Source: Nilaparvata lugens (Eukaryota > Arthropoda > Insecta > Hemiptera > Delphacidae). Taken from it: a stretch of 64,000 nt of DNA. Where the stretch lies: positions 36,145,013-36,209,012 of the forward strand of contig NC_052507.1 of assembly GCF_014356525.2 (NCBI RefSeq), read 5' to 3'. Both the position numbers and the translations under genes were made by a program. The notes beneath the pieces were generated by a model. The model did not search any database and had not been told where the DNA came from. It saw nothing but the letters and a program-made list of their open reading frames with translations. Below, one piece after another: positions 10,856-22,635 of the stretch. Numbering within the stretch: position 1 is the stretch's first letter; every line of letters begins with the position of its first letter.

Positions 10856-10961
10856 AATGGATAGGACTAGCATTGATATCGAGAATAATTCACTTCCAAA
10901 TATTATGATATATTTATACCAGAGAAACTTCATCATCTTCAATCCTGCTTTATGAGGGAGT

Positions 10962-11144
10962 TTAGTTATTTTTACATTTATAATCGATGTTCTCCCACCG
11001 AACCTGCTTATCCCACTGTTTGTACACAATTTTCTCAGCAGAGCGTTTATTAATGTTCACGAATAAATCTTTGCGAAGTCTATTCAGAAAGGAGTGTAGC
11101 TCAGTCGAGGAGGTTATTTGCTGCAGCTCGAGACCCCGATTCAT
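10962..11144 (-). CDS. Candidate short exon or hypothetical ORF (60 aa)
   Basis: This ATG-initiated frame lies directly beside the truncated LTR. It encodes a mixed, non-repetitive peptide (MNRGLELQQITSSTELHSF...) ending in a Lys/Asn-rich tail. The composition is more protein-like than most chance frames here, and base composition is higher in GC than the flanks. No family was recognised and no clear splice donor ends it. It could be a host exon or chance. Confidence 0.22.
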   Translation of the reverse strand: MNRGLELQQITSSTELHSFLNRLRKDLFVNINKRSAEKIVYKQWDKQVRWENIDYKCKNN

Positions 11145-14100
11145 TATTTAAAACGATCCGCTCAGTACATCATCGCATATTTCAGGCCACATTCATGGGG
11201 AGGAGCGCGCTGCAGTATAGTCGAGTTGCAATTTCCTGGATTTTACGCGAACCCCTTCTGATGTGATACAAGATAGGAAGGACCCCCTCTTTCCCCCCTC
11301 AGCCACCCATGAAAAAGCAAATGAAAAGACTGGCTTAAATCAATTTTTCGCGATGAGGGTGGTTCCTGCATATAAGAGTTTAAGTAGGGGTTGGAGGTAG
11401 TTTTTGGAAGTGGAAAGGGGGAAGGGGGAAGGCTTCCCTCACAATCTGTGGATGCATACAAAGCCAATGTGATTTGCATATAGACGATGCCTGCGAAATG
11501 TTCGCAATGTTCTCCATTCCAGCGTTAAAAATCTCGCACAGTAATGCACCTGCATGGAAAAATCGGAACAGCGCGCTAGGTTACAGGCAACTAGTTACAG
11601 CAAGTACAGGCCAGCAAACAAAATGGCCGGAGACAAGCCATCTAACTAGTTATTTGTTTCTCATAATTTGATTTATCAGGGAGATAATACTTATTTAGTC
11701 TACATGATTCTTGAATCACACTTCCTCTTAGTACACGTGGGTCACCAGCCACGTAGAGTCACGTATATCACTCACCATTAATAAATCCAGATGGAATGTG
11801 ATATGAATCAAAAATAATATTGATGAGTTAGGTATTATAAAATAACTAGGATTGGAAAGTCATATTGCAAGTGGACTACTTTTCAACTATAGTGGATTAC
11901 CTTCCAACTGTGATCATCAAATAGAATCACTGTGAACTGTGAGCTCACCATAAAATAAACTAGTTCAAACTTTAAAGATAGCTTACTATTTTAAAAGTGG
12001 AGCATATCAAAACAATAGCTAACTACTAAAATATTATAAAAACTTACTATAGAATAGAAAAAAATTGTGTCTTCCATATTGATGATGGAAGTCTGAATAC
12101 TCAAGGTTATGCGGTGACAAAAGATGAAAGATGACTTACAATAAAGCTAATGAAGAATTGAAAATTACTAAATTATATTTACAGAAGGAAAGGCAAAATT
12201 AGGATGAAGATGATGATAATTATCTATCGGCTTTCAATTTATTATTCTCAATATATATGTTTGTTCATGTTACTTTTTCACTCACAATCTCCTCACGTCA
12301 TTAAATACTATCAAGACAACTCAATAAGATACTCGATAGAAGCCACTGATACCCAGATTCGTTGTTTTACCCAGACTCTTATTATTTCATGATGAGAATT
12401 CCACACTCGATCTCACTTGAAATGACTGAACTGACTTGGGAGTCAGAGTCAATGCACATGAAAGGGATGAACTGGAATAGATAGCTACTGGAGCTGGGAG
12501 TCAACTGATGATTATGGCGATGATCATCAAGATGGTGATGACTGCTTCTGAATGACGTACGATGACCTAACTACCCACCCACATACACACAAACACTGAA
12601 AGCACCTCTCAAAATGCCACGGAATGGGAACTTTGGCTTCTATGCAACCACTACTCCCATTATACTAGTATACAATATACATAAGCCTCATCTACATATA
12701 GATACTCGAAAGCAGATAAAGCCACTGAGTTGTAGGCTACTGCACAGTTGTGAACATTCAAATCGGTGATCAAAGGGCTCAAATTCTGACCGTCAACTTT
12801 TAATAGCATGCCAAACGATGAAGAAGTTTGTATTATGAGAAGGGCTGCTGCTACGAAATTGGTGGGATGGAGATTAATACTTCCAGCACCACATATAAAT
12901 TAATAAACATTCGTTATTAGCTTTGTTGCATGCAATGATGCAAAAGTTTAGAGTTTGATGGCTCTAATTCGATTATATCTGATGTGATTATTATATTATG
13001 ACAGTTGAATTAGTTCAGATGGTGTTGAAGGAATTTATTTCCAATTTTTATAGGTATGAACTAATTGTTACAAATAACAAATTCCAATTCAGGTTCGCAA
13101 GCATGCACCAACAAGAAGGCTGAGGGCGCATTCTGTATAAGTGAATGATAATAATTGTCAACATCTCCTACAGAAAGTCCAATTGAAAATCACAAGAACT
13201 TCTCAATTTTATTCCCAATCTGATAATACAACCACCACGTTTTTGTATTTGGAGAGAGCCGATTGGTTATATCTCAAGTTACAAAGGTCCTTGTTAGAGA
13301 AACTCGTCACTCCTCTTTCCAGTGATCTGGGTAGAGGATCGAGTTTTCTATCTTAAAAAAGAAAAGACGACAGAAAGCGAACGATAGCTTCGAGAGAAAG
13401 AGAATATGAGGAAGTGAGAAGGGCTGATAAGGCGCAAAGAGGGGGAGTATTGAGAGGTTGCTATGGGAACAGAACGCTTTGCTTCTCAGCTGATACAGAG
13501 GAAGCATGTTTGTCATTCCTCACCAGGGCAGAGAGATTCCTTCAATCTTATTGTTCCCCTTTCCGTTGAAGAAGACAACGATTTTCATTAACGCATTCCG
13601 CTGGATCAGTGAATTGTCTTGCCTGAAACAATACTGAACAGAGATAACATAAAAATAGAGATCAGCCATGTCAGCTCGATCAATAATCATCAGTATTGTC
13701 ACAATTAATGGACGGATCTACATGATTAGGCAATAGATCTTCATTTGATTTACTTGAACATTGATTATATGTGAGGTGAATTTTGTTTGTAGAATACCGA
13801 GATTTGAAACTATCACTTTCGTCATGAGAGATTCATAGTTGATTCGTGATAGAGAGAATCATGATGGAATCATAGTTGGTTTAGAATTAAGTTTGTTTTT
13901 TCCTTCAACATTATTTCTCTAGTATGTGAATATTTCCTATCCAAGTGATAATAGTGTTGAGTATTCCTTCTATGTTTAGTTTGAAGCATACTAATTTGAC
14001 TACAAATCTACTTTGTGAAAATAATTAAAAAGGACTGAACGAACATTTTGTGAAGAGATCAACTGTAAGACTTGAACCTATTTCAGATATGAAAACTATA

Positions 14101-14879
14101 CTAATGTGTTACCTTATCCAAATTTGGGAGAGGAATATCACAAGGTCACTTTATTTTTTCTATCTCTATCATTTTGATGATTCACTTATTGTATGAATCG
14201 ATAAAGAATGAAAGAATAATATGAAAGTGAAAATTGCAGCAACATAAGAAATTTCTCTCGAACTTTCTCTTGTGTTTCAACTATTTCTATCTATCAACGA
14301 GACCTGAACCAGCAAATTTATTTAATAAGTAATAAGGAATTGAACTATAACATTTTTTTAGAATTTCTCTCAATGAATACGGAATGTTAAATACTGTGAA
14401 AAAGTTCGATATTTCCACTTCAATGATCTCTGTCTCACCTTTGAACAAATGACTCTCACTCATTTCAAAGATGGATTGACTATGAGGGAACAAAAATGGT
14501 AAAATTCAATGTCAAAATTCGAAATACCAAAAATGTTTGGAATGGAATTCAACAATCCAGCGTCTCACGGTCACGTGTCCAGAAAAAATTGTTTTAATTT
14601 AGTGTTATAATACATTCCAAGTACAATAGTATATGTAGCCTATTAATCACTTCTCCTACAACTGATCGTGAAATAATACTTTATATGTTGGAAACTTATC
14701 GTAAAATAGCTGACTTCTGGGTAGTTAACCGATAATCTATTTTACGCTCACTGCGCATGCGTATAATGTTTACGCTCGCTGCTTATACTTGGTACGTGTT
14801 CTACTTTACCTCTCACTAGACCTAAAAACTTTTTATTTTCGTCCATGATCAACTGATTGATTTCTGGTTCTAGCCATGA
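11145..14879. other. Unique AT-rich DNA, no gene seen
   Basis: No repeat family or coding region could be supported. There are local GC-rich patches with G runs (11,270-11,430) and a purine-rich patch (13,355-13,450). Open frames here are below 80 codons and unconvincing. Confidence 0.5.
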
Positions 14880-15352
14880 TATACAGAGTGGGTGAAAAGT
14901 CCGAGAACGGCTTAATATCTCATACAAAAAGGTAATTTTATGGTGGGTGTGATTGGGGATCCTACTCAAATTGAAAAAAACTACTTTACAATGACTTTAA
15001 AAATCTGGTCCGCCATCTTGAATCCACCATATTGAATGCAACTTAATTTTTTTAAATAGGAAGGTGGTCGTACCACCTTCTTCGAAACGGTTTGAGATAT
15101 CGATATGCGGTTTTCGCCATTCATTTTCTCTTGAAATTCCCTATCGAAATCATGTATTGCACGACCATCTTCCTATTTAAAAAAATGAAGTTGCATTCAA
15201 TATGGCGGATCCACGATATCGGACCAGATTTTTAAAGTCATTGTAAAGTAGTTTTTTTCAATTTGAGTAGGATCCCCAATCACACCCACCGTTAAATTAC
15301 CTTCGTGTATGAGATATTGAGTCGTTCTCGGACTTTTCACCCACTCTGTATA
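14880..15352. mobile_element. Foldback (long inverted repeat) element, 473 bp
   Basis: The two halves are inverted copies of each other. The left end reads TATACAGAGTGGGTGAAAAG and the right end is its complement, CTTTTCACCCACTCTGTATA in essence. The arms run for roughly 180-200 bp with few mismatches (for example GGGGATCCTACTCAAATTG and its complement) around a short centre. TA at both outer ends suits a TA target duplication. No ORF is present, so it is a non-autonomous foldback or MITE. A related half-copy lies at about 22,380-22,610. Confidence 0.85.
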
Positions 15353-15706
15353 ATGTGGTGATCCAAGTTCCATGAGGCTAGAGGTGGGTTATCGTTTGTG
15401 CGTGAACGTTTGTGCCGACGTTGACCACAAAAGGGATTGTTGTCGGATAACATTCGTATTGTCCAATCCTCGAATGTGCTAGAAACATCTGATCATAATA
15501 ACGTTTTGTTATTAATGTTCAATATCTTTAATGATAAACATCTAAACATTTCTAATAATATCAAAATATTGACACTCAATAGTGAAAACCAGAACCTCGC
15601 CCTTTAAAACATAATAATAAAACATAACCTTCTAGGTAATTCAGGCATTTACGCACAAACGAAAACCCAGCTTTGGGTTCATAACCTCAACAATGGAGAC
15701 AATATT

Positions 15707-15911
15707 ATAAAAACAATATAAAAATCTTGTACAACCTTCTATTTTTAAAAAACTTTAAAATAGTTCAACAACTAGTTTCGACCCTAACTTAGGTTATTTT
15801 CAAGTTCAATGAAAATTACCTATGTTAAAGTTGAAACTAGTTGTTGAGCTATTTCAAAGTTTTCAAAAAATTAAGGATAGCCTACTACAAGATTTTTATA
15901 TTGTTTTTATC
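15707..15911. mobile_element. Inverted-repeat MITE, about 205 bp
   Basis: The left end ATAAAAACAATATAAAAATC is matched by its complement GATTTTTATATTGTTTTTAT at the right end. Inner arms also pair, with ACTAGTTTCGACCCTAAC against GTTGAAACTAGTTGTTGAGC. There is no coding sequence. Superfamily is not assignable because no clear target duplication was seen. Confidence 0.7.
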
Positions 15912-16189
15912 AATTTGTTAAATAGTAGCCCATGTAAATGAAGTGCTTTTACGACAATATTATGTATCATTGTATTTATTGTGTTGTAGTCCCATATTGA
16001 AGTTGCAGAAAATTTTCGCATGTGAATTGAGTGTAGAGCAAAATTATCAATTTTTTTTTTAAATCAGTCACGCGATAACTATTTTGCTCAAGTGAAAATT
16101 CTGTTTTTACGCTCGTGATAGGCTACAGTACATGAATAGCTATTATGGTAACCTAGATTAGTCCAAACACCATTATTTTTATGTTCGGA

Positions 16190-16431
16190 CGTTATATCAA
16201 TGTTGCTTTGTTGTCTGGCGTTGTGTGGTAGAGGGAGCAATTGAAGGGTGATGCGCATAGCATAATCGCGGCCAGTTGCCGTTTGCGAGCCAATCGAACA
16301 GCTCACTTCTCGTAATGTCGATTTTTGCAAAGTGATCTATTGATTTATTGTGATTTATTACAAGTGTCGTCTCGTCTCGTATCGTGATCTGGAGCCGGGA
16401 TCCTAGTAGCAAGGAGGATTTGGACATGAAG
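16190..16431 (+). other. Candidate first exon / promoter region ending ATG AAG | GTAGGC
   Basis: This CpG-containing block stands out from the AT-rich surroundings. It ends with GGATTTGGACATGAAGGTAG, in which an ATG at 16,426 is followed after one codon by GTAGGC, an acceptable splice donor. This is the pattern of a 5' UTR exon carrying the first two codons of a protein. A plus-strand gene would then have a long first intron running rightwards through this window. No downstream exon could be tied to it. It may alternatively be a conserved regulatory element. Confidence 0.3.
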
Positions 16432-17311
16432 GTAGGCCTATGTTATTGTGCACTTAGCCATTTAAATTGTTCAACTTGCTACCTGACGCCAGACAACCCC
16501 AGAAGGTTCTCGATGTAATTGATACAGTCCACAAACCAGAGTGCTGTTTGAGCCAGCCTTTGTCGAATTAAACATTTTATTTTTATTTTTATTTTATTAA
16601 ACAATTTTTTTATGTACTGGGAGATCACTTTCTTTTGCTGTAAAAACTAGGTTGAATGTGCCGGATATGGGCATCATAGATTCATTCCAGTACGAATCAG
16701 CGAGAAATTCAATACAACAACCCTGATTCGTGGTGTAATGTGCCAAAGTTCAGTGCCAGTTTTGCCCAACTCGAACTTTACGACCCACTTGCCTAATGGT
16801 ATTTAACGATATAATACACCCACACTAGATCAACGATCAATAGCAGCTCTCGAAATTTATGGAGACATTATTATGTGGTGAGGGGTGGTTGAGGAGCAAG
16901 GAGGTTGCTGTAAGGGGGGTGACAGGGAGTCGTTATCTGGTCGGAAGACAGCAGTATTTGGCAGCCGGCAAGCGGGGTTTCACTCTTCTCCGATAATATG
17001 CCATATGCACTCATCGACTCCTTTGTCATTTGCAAGCCCTGCTTTGACTGCAGTCAGACCATTACCACCCACAAACACACGCCATATCATAGGCTAGGTG
17101 GCAAATCAATTTGGCACAACTATTAGAATGTCCTAGTTTGATAATAACCCATTGTAGATACTATCGATAAGGGAATTCATTATTCAAACTTGCAGGGATA
17201 TTTTGTGAGGACTCGTTTTGGGGAGGAATGAGCAGTTTTTGTATGATAATTAACTCTGATTTGATCTCATACTCCTATAGCAATATATTAATATTATCTG
17301 CCGAATATATT
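16432..17311. other. Non-coding stretch, no feature recognised
   Basis: Mixed AT-rich sequence with a short ATTTTTATTTTTATTTTA run near 16,573. A G-rich patch near 16,880-16,980 is moderately GC-rich. It has a chance 70-codon frame without any recognisable protein. Confidence 0.5.
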
Positions 17312-17632
17312 TTAACCTTCCGGTAGTCGCGCCCTAGTCAATCACACGAGCAGTCGCGTATTGTATTTTGTACAACATCGAATTGTCCAAGTGTTATGTA
17401 CTCTGTTCACTGTCAAAACATATTGATTAATTGTATAACTACTTTTCCCATCTTCTTGGATTATTTCACGTCTAAATGGCACCTAAAGACTGAACCATTG
17501 CTCGGTTGATACTGCAACTCAGTGGAGTGATGGGGGAAAAGTTTTGGAATGCATAGGTGACTCATTCACTTACAACACAAAAAAACTGACACTGTTGTAC
17601 TTTCTACAACAGCGTGACTGCCGAAAGGTTGA
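17312..17632. mobile_element. piggyBac-like MITE (about 320 bp)
   Basis: The left end is TTAACCTTCCGGTAGTCGCG and the right end reads GTGACTGCCGAAAGGTTGAA, so the outer bases CCTTCCGG and CCGAAAGG are inverted and flanked by TTAA on the left and TTGA (one change) on the right. TTAA targets and CCTTTCGGCAGTC-like ends are typical of piggyBac non-autonomous elements. The interior holds an inner pair, TGTTGTAC..., and no ORF. Confidence 0.6.
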
Positions 17633-17987
17633 ACAATAGATGTAATCTATTCAAGGACAAATCATATGGAAACTATCAATTTATTACCAAACGTTTGTTT
17701 GGAAATGTATTTGGTTGAAACATCATTGATGTGTTAGGTGTAATGGAACCAGCTTAGGGATGTTCAATTTCAGATTCAGTGTTGACGACGTTGTCCACCT
17801 TTATGTTTCTCAAGTATCGAACGTTTCAACTCAGACATAATCACAGATAATCTCATTCACCTCATTGATACTATCTGTATATAATAAGAGAAGTTGGTTT
17901 GTTTGTTGTACCTTGAACTTGAAAACTAATTAAATAACCAAATTACTCAAATAGTCTCCTAAAATGATATTGAATCTGCGATACAAA

Positions 17988-18207
17988 TCTATAGAATAAA
18001 AAAGGAAAGAACTGGCTCATACGGGATAGGACATTCACGAATGAGGCATCATAACGTCTGAACTACTCAATTAATAAAGTTTGAATTTTGCATAAAACAG
18101 ATTCCCAATTCATCGAGGACTGTTATAAACCTCAGATTTCAGTAGGTCAATTTATCAGTTTGTCAAGCTTATGATTGGATCATTCCAAAGTACGGGTTAC
18201 CGGCTAG
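17988..18207 (+). mobile_element. Non-autonomous Helitron-like element (220 bp)
   Basis: It starts TCTATAGAATAAAAAAGG after an A and ends ACGGGTTACCGGCTAG before a T. 5' TC, 3' CTAG and insertion between A and T are the Helitron hallmarks. The body (AAAGAACTGGCTCATACGGG, then GTCTGAACTACT) matches the element at 22,636-22,886. No Rep/helicase coding is present. Confidence 0.65.
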
Positions 18208-19626
18208 TCATAAATAAATGAAAAAAATTATATATCTCGAGCCCGTAATTCTAATTTCTTCACCAGATTATCAGTATCAATATTGGAAAACACTTGGAAA
18301 GTTTAGCATTTGGACTACATTTGTTCTTTTCCCATAATCTGTTATATTAAGAGATTTCTCATCATCACTAACTTATTACTTTTCATTGCCGTTTCTCTCA
18401 TTTTGGCTGGAAAGAATAAATTAATTTTATACATTGTTGGAGAACTGTCAACCTTAACAATTGAACGCCGTCTCCTGACATTATTGAATTTTTTCATGGA
18501 ATTTTATTATAATTTTATGTAAACGATACATACCATTTATATACGGGTAGCGTATGCCCTCTTTAATTGGATGATCCAGCATGATCGGAAGGTTATTTTT
18601 ATTCTCAGTTGAAAGCTATCTCTATAATTGATGTTTATTTATTGAGATATTTGTAAATTATAATAGTTGATCTGAGCAATACTATACGACGAAAATTGTT
18701 TACTGACAATAGGAGGTTTAGAATAACCATTTTTCCACTTTGTAGACCCCTCCATTCATTCCCACCACGATACTTATCCTGAGAAAAATAATATCCAAGA
18801 GCCCAGCAACAGAAAAGTGGGAAGCGACCGTTTCTAAAGAGCAAGATTATTTTCTGAAACGCTGAAAAAGGGACTTTTGCATGGGTGAAACGATACACCC
18901 GGCAAAGGGTTGGAGAGTGAAGAGGTGTCTGAAAGGAGACGACATCTCCTCCACGCTCCACGTTTGAAACGGTGGCAGCGAAATGTGTGTGGGTTGGCGT
19001 TGGTGCGGCGTTGCCATGACGACCGGGTGATGCTTCGTATTTCCTGATGCCACCTGAGCCCTGCAACTCCAACTCCACTCTTCTCGTCAAGGCAATACAG
19101 CCTACTGCAAACGAAACAGATTTCATTATTCCGATATCATTCTACAAGCAGTTCAAGCCATCTATCGTCTATCATCTATCGTATATCTAGCCAACTATCG
19201 TCCAAATCACTATAAACTGTCAGCATTGGTGGAAGGGAATCATTGATGATGTCCTTAAGGAATGCTGACACATCGAAGTTAATCTCACTGTATCAGTACT
19301 TTGTTGACAAGCTAGCTAATTCGTTCGAATGTATAAGTCTGAAATTTTTGTTGATTTGACGTTTCAGATGAAAACATGATTTGATAATTCGCTGCTTCTC
19401 AGAAAACACCATGCTTATCTCTGTTTGAATATTTCTATTCGTACAGTACCGTATGAAGGAAAACAGGGAAATACAATTTCAATCGATGAACGAGATCATT
19501 GGTGAGCAGGCCATTGAGGCAAATAATTGAAATGAGGAGTCTTCTTGTACCTTGTGAATTCACATTGATTCACTCGAAAAGGAATGTTCAGTTAAGATAT
19601 ATTTACCGCTGTTATCACATTTTTCT
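18208..19626. other. No gene supported; GC-richer block at 18,840-19,110
   Basis: The block at 18,840-19,110 is GC-richer and holds a 163-codon minus-strand frame (18,635-19,126) with no recognisable domain. Its peptide mixes a His/Pro-rich part with a hydrophobic, AT-encoded end, which argues for chance. A conserved non-coding element or exon fragment is possible. Confidence 0.4.
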
Positions 19627-19639
19627 AGAGAAAGTAGAG

Positions 19640-19972
19640 TGCAGGCAGCCGAGATGAGATTTCTCCGAAGAACCAAGGGATGTGATAGAGGAGATCATTT
19701 CAGGAATGAAGATATTAGGAGAGAATATCTGCAGCATGAATGAAAGAGTTACGGAGAATCGAATTCAATGGAGGGAGCATGTTCAAAGAATGTCAGCTAA
19801 AAGAATACCATTCAAAGTCTATAATTATTATCAGCCAGTAGGCAAAAGAGATGTTGGCAGACCACGCAATCGGTGACAATAATAGGATATTTTTCATGTT
19901 TATTTGAATAATTGGCTAAATGTGAGTCGGAAAAGGTTAAAGCCTAATCCTTGTTTGTAAGAAGAAGAAGGA
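19640..19972 (+). pseudogene. Degenerate 3' end of a non-LTR retrotransposon (LINE) reverse-transcriptase ORF
   Basis: Broken frames give peptides such as AAEMRFLRRTKGCDRG and FRNEDIRREYL, then, in another frame, QWREHVQRMSAKRIP and KRDVGRPRNR. These are the conserved C-terminal motifs of endonuclease/RT LINE polyproteins. A stop and a frameshift separate the two pieces. A 3' UTR-like stretch follows and ends in AAGAAGAAG at 19,959-19,971, the short tail typical of such elements. It is a dead, 5'-truncated copy. Confidence 0.7.
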
Positions 19973-19994
19973 TAAGATCACTTTTTTTCTCTTT

Positions 19995-20165
19995 GCTTAG
20001 GTTGATACCCACATTGGTTCAAGGCTTGTGCGTGGAGAATGAAACGGATATTCCAAACCACTGACAACAATAATTTTCGAACTTTTGAATGTAATTTTGA
20101 AAGGAGTCGGTAGCCACTCAATAAGTGGTAGCCCTCACAACGGGCAGGCGCTTAAATCATTATTA
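19995..20165. repeat. Short dispersed repeat with GCTTGTGCGTGG core
   Basis: The segment around GATACCCACATTGG...GGCTTGTGCGTGGAGAATGA resembles 57,393-57,450 (GATGCCCACATGAG...GAGCTTGTGCGTGGGTAATG). Two divergent copies in one window suggest an old dispersed family. Its class is unknown. Confidence 0.45.
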
Positions 20166-20402
20166 TTCAGTTCAGCAATAGCTTATCAGCTTGACAACGA
20201 ATCCAGCAGCATCTCTTGTTAAATTGGACCAGTTTAATCATTAGGCTACTCAATGTGTTATACATTTATTGTTTTATAGGAAGTCGGTGATTCTAAATAC
20301 ATATTCACTAAGAGCTCATTGATTATAAGAATAGGGGTGGGATGTTCATATAGATATTTTTGATTAATACTCCATAGTGCTACACAATCGTTGAAAATCA
20401 CA

Positions 20403-20700
20403 TCTATATAATAAGAGAGAGTAGGGTTATGTTTGTGTTCGTGTGTTCGTTTGTTCGCATCAAAACATGTCAACTTGTGGATTGCATACCGGAAAAAAGG
20501 GAATGATTTAGATCTCCAAATTTTGCACATAGATTCCAAAAATATCAATCTCATGCACCTCGGAGCCCAAATTTCAATTTTCTTTCTAGATTTCTCATAA
20601 TTAAAGTTCAAATTCCATTCATGGGACATACGATTTCATACAAAAAATTCACCAAATCATATAGCATAGAAATTAGAAAAAACAGCTGTTCTATGATTGC
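20403..20700 (+). mobile_element. Helitron-like 5' portion (TCTATATAATAAGAG family)
   Basis: It begins TCTATATAATAAGAGAGAG after an A, with a GTTTGTGTTCGTGTGTTCG stretch typical of these non-autonomous elements. No CTAG 3' end could be placed, so the right boundary is uncertain. A similar start occurs near 17,876 (TATATAATAAGAGAAGTTGG). Confidence 0.4.
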
Positions 20701-20767
20701 TTTCTACCAGATTCCTCTAAACCTCAATAATATATTGTTTTGATAATTGATAAATATTTTTACTTTC

Positions 20768-20880
20768 CTTGCCCTATTACCATAGGTAAGGAAAGTATTG
20801 CTTTCCAAAAAAAATTAAGGTACCCCAATTTCAAGTTTTCTATAGGTTTCAAGGTCCCCTGAGCCCAAAAACATGATTTT
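20768..20880. repeat. Dispersed repeat with ATTACCATAGGTAAGGAAAG start
   Basis: The sequence CCCTATTACCATAGGTAAGG, then TTTCCAAAAAAAATTAAGGT and a segment ending in GAGCCCAAAAACATG recurs at 33,484-33,610 with a similar layout. The palindromic TTACC/GGTAA head marks the family. It is probably an insect-specific transposable-element end. No coding was seen. Confidence 0.6.
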
Positions 20881-21839
20881 TTTATTATTACAAACTCTGT
20901 ATAAATAATATGGTGAATGTGAAACAGCTGCATCAAGTAAATTATCTCTAAAACATATGTTTAGAAAAAAATAGTTTTGAAACTTCGTTTTATTGATGCA
21001 ATTTATAGGCCTACACGTGGCACTGATTGTTAATTTCTCAGCTAGAACAGTTTTTTGAGACAAAGTGCTAAATAAACGTCTACAGTTTTATTAATGCTGT
21101 AATGGCAATATGAATACGCATGCAGTTAATATGTCTTTGATTAAACGTGTTGATATTTTTAGATGAATATATATTATTCTCTTCCATCCTTATTGAATTA
21201 TAATTCCAAATTTATTCCAGCCATGATAGAATGATTGACTCAGTGTACAGTCAGTCGATAATTTTAATATTGAAATGAGGGGTATTTTGGCAAGCTGAAC
21301 AAAAAAATAAGGTCCTATGCACCTTTTCGATATTTCTTGAAATGAAAAATGAGTTTTGTGGGTTGTCAAAACTCCACCTGAAAGGGAAACTATTCAACTA
21401 ATCCTATCATTTAGTAAAATAACAATTATTTCTGCGTTGAACATGTTTCTTCCCAACAACAATCGAACTCTTTGTGAATTTAGATATGACTTACTACACT
21501 GAAGATTTATATAATTCTATTAATTAGATACTTGGGAATTAAAGTATTTATTTCATTCAATTTCATGGTTAGTTGATGGAATTGATTAACAATAAAAAAA
21601 ATGATTATAATTTTGGTATAATATGATATTGGTATTCATTCATTCATTTTTTTCCAGAAGTTATTTTATTTTAATTAGAAAATATTTATCAGGTCCTATC
21701 GATTTATCATTTGTAACAATGAATTGTCCAAAACATGAATTTAATCAAAATAAAAAAAGGTCCATATACTTCTGTATTCATGTTCGCAAACGTGTTCGCA
21801 TGTTTACACTCTTGTGATGGATAGCCAAAATTGTAGAGC
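20881..21839. other. AT-rich DNA, no feature recognised
   Basis: Very AT-rich. Short frames only, with no recognisable protein or repeat. Confidence 0.5.
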
Positions 21840-22105
21840 AAACTGCTCGGCGAATTGTAAGGGAGGACTCTCATTGGCTGAAAAGTTCAGCGTTCGGAGT
21901 GCGGTACGGCGAACAGTTGAAACAGAGGCGAGCGGCACGACGAATGGTTCGGAGTACGGTACGGCGAATGTTTAACAGCTGACTTTTAACTTTATGAAAC
22001 ATTCTAATGTTCGCTGAAAGGCGCGATGTTCGGCGGAATGCACGGTGTGCTGCGCGGTTCGAGGTTCGGTTCAGCATGTGTGTTCGCACCTTTAGATGTT
22101 ACAGG
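21840..22105. repeat. CpG-rich block with repeated GTTCGG/CGGCGAA motifs
   Basis: This block is rich in CpG and repeats GGTTCGGAGTACGGTACGGC-like words (for example around 21,892 and 21,948) and GTTCG words near both ends. It looks like a short transposable element or foldback remnant inserted in AT-rich DNA. Antisense and sense frames of 70-80 codons across it are Arg-rich and probably chance. Confidence 0.4.
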
Positions 22106-22142
22106 ACATTTATACAGATCACAGGCCAAAGCAAAATAATAA

Positions 22143-22335
22143 TCTATACTATAATAAAGGAAAGAACTGGCTTATACACGTACGGAATAGGAAAATTATG
22201 TTTGACTCATAATCACTTCTTAACTACTGGACTGATAAACTTTAAGATTTGCATATAGATTCTCAATTAACCGAGGATGGTTATAGGCCTATTTTCGATT
22301 CTTCAAGATTTCATTACATCTAGTTTGTCATGCTT
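22143..22335 (+). mobile_element. Helitron-like element, 5' part only
   Basis: It starts TCTATACTATAATAAAGG after an A and matches the first ~190 bp of the element at 22,636-22,886, including AACTGGCTTATACACGTA and CCGAGGATGGTTATAGGCC. The 3' CTAG end is missing, replaced by unrelated sequence and then a foldback fragment. Confidence 0.6.
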
Positions 22336-22379
22336 CCAGTTGTTGTATGGAAGCAGCTGAACATTTCTTTTAAAAGGGA

Positions 22380-22612
22380 AATTAGAAGATAGGTATGATT
22401 GGGAATCCTATTCGAGTAATAAAAACAGGTTTCCCGTCGACCCAAATTTCGTTCACCATTTTTGAACCGCCATTTTGAATCAAACTTCATTTTTTTTCAA
22501 TTGGAAGGTGGTCATATGATATAATATGATTCCGATACAGGATTTCAAGAGAGAATATGGTGGAAACCGCATATCAATATCTCAAACCTTTCAAAAGTTA
22601 TTCCAATTCAAA
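22380..22612. mobile_element. Partial copy of the foldback element family
   Basis: It contains GGTATGATTGGGAATCCTAT, then ACCGCCATTTTGAATCAAAC, then TGGAAGGTGGTCATATG and AACCGCATATCAATATCTCA. These correspond in order to words in the foldback element at 14,880-15,352. It is diverged and covers about one arm plus centre. Confidence 0.55.
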
Positions 22613-22635
22613 GATACTGATATATAATCCACCTA

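Noticed and set aside
18635..19126. 163-codon minus-strand frame
   Set aside because: Heterogeneous peptide without domain, a mixture of GC-rich and AT-rich segments, and no homology recognised. Could be a chance frame over a conserved element.
20258..20629. 123-codon minus-strand frame
   Set aside because: Lies across a Helitron-like repeat, with no recognisable protein.
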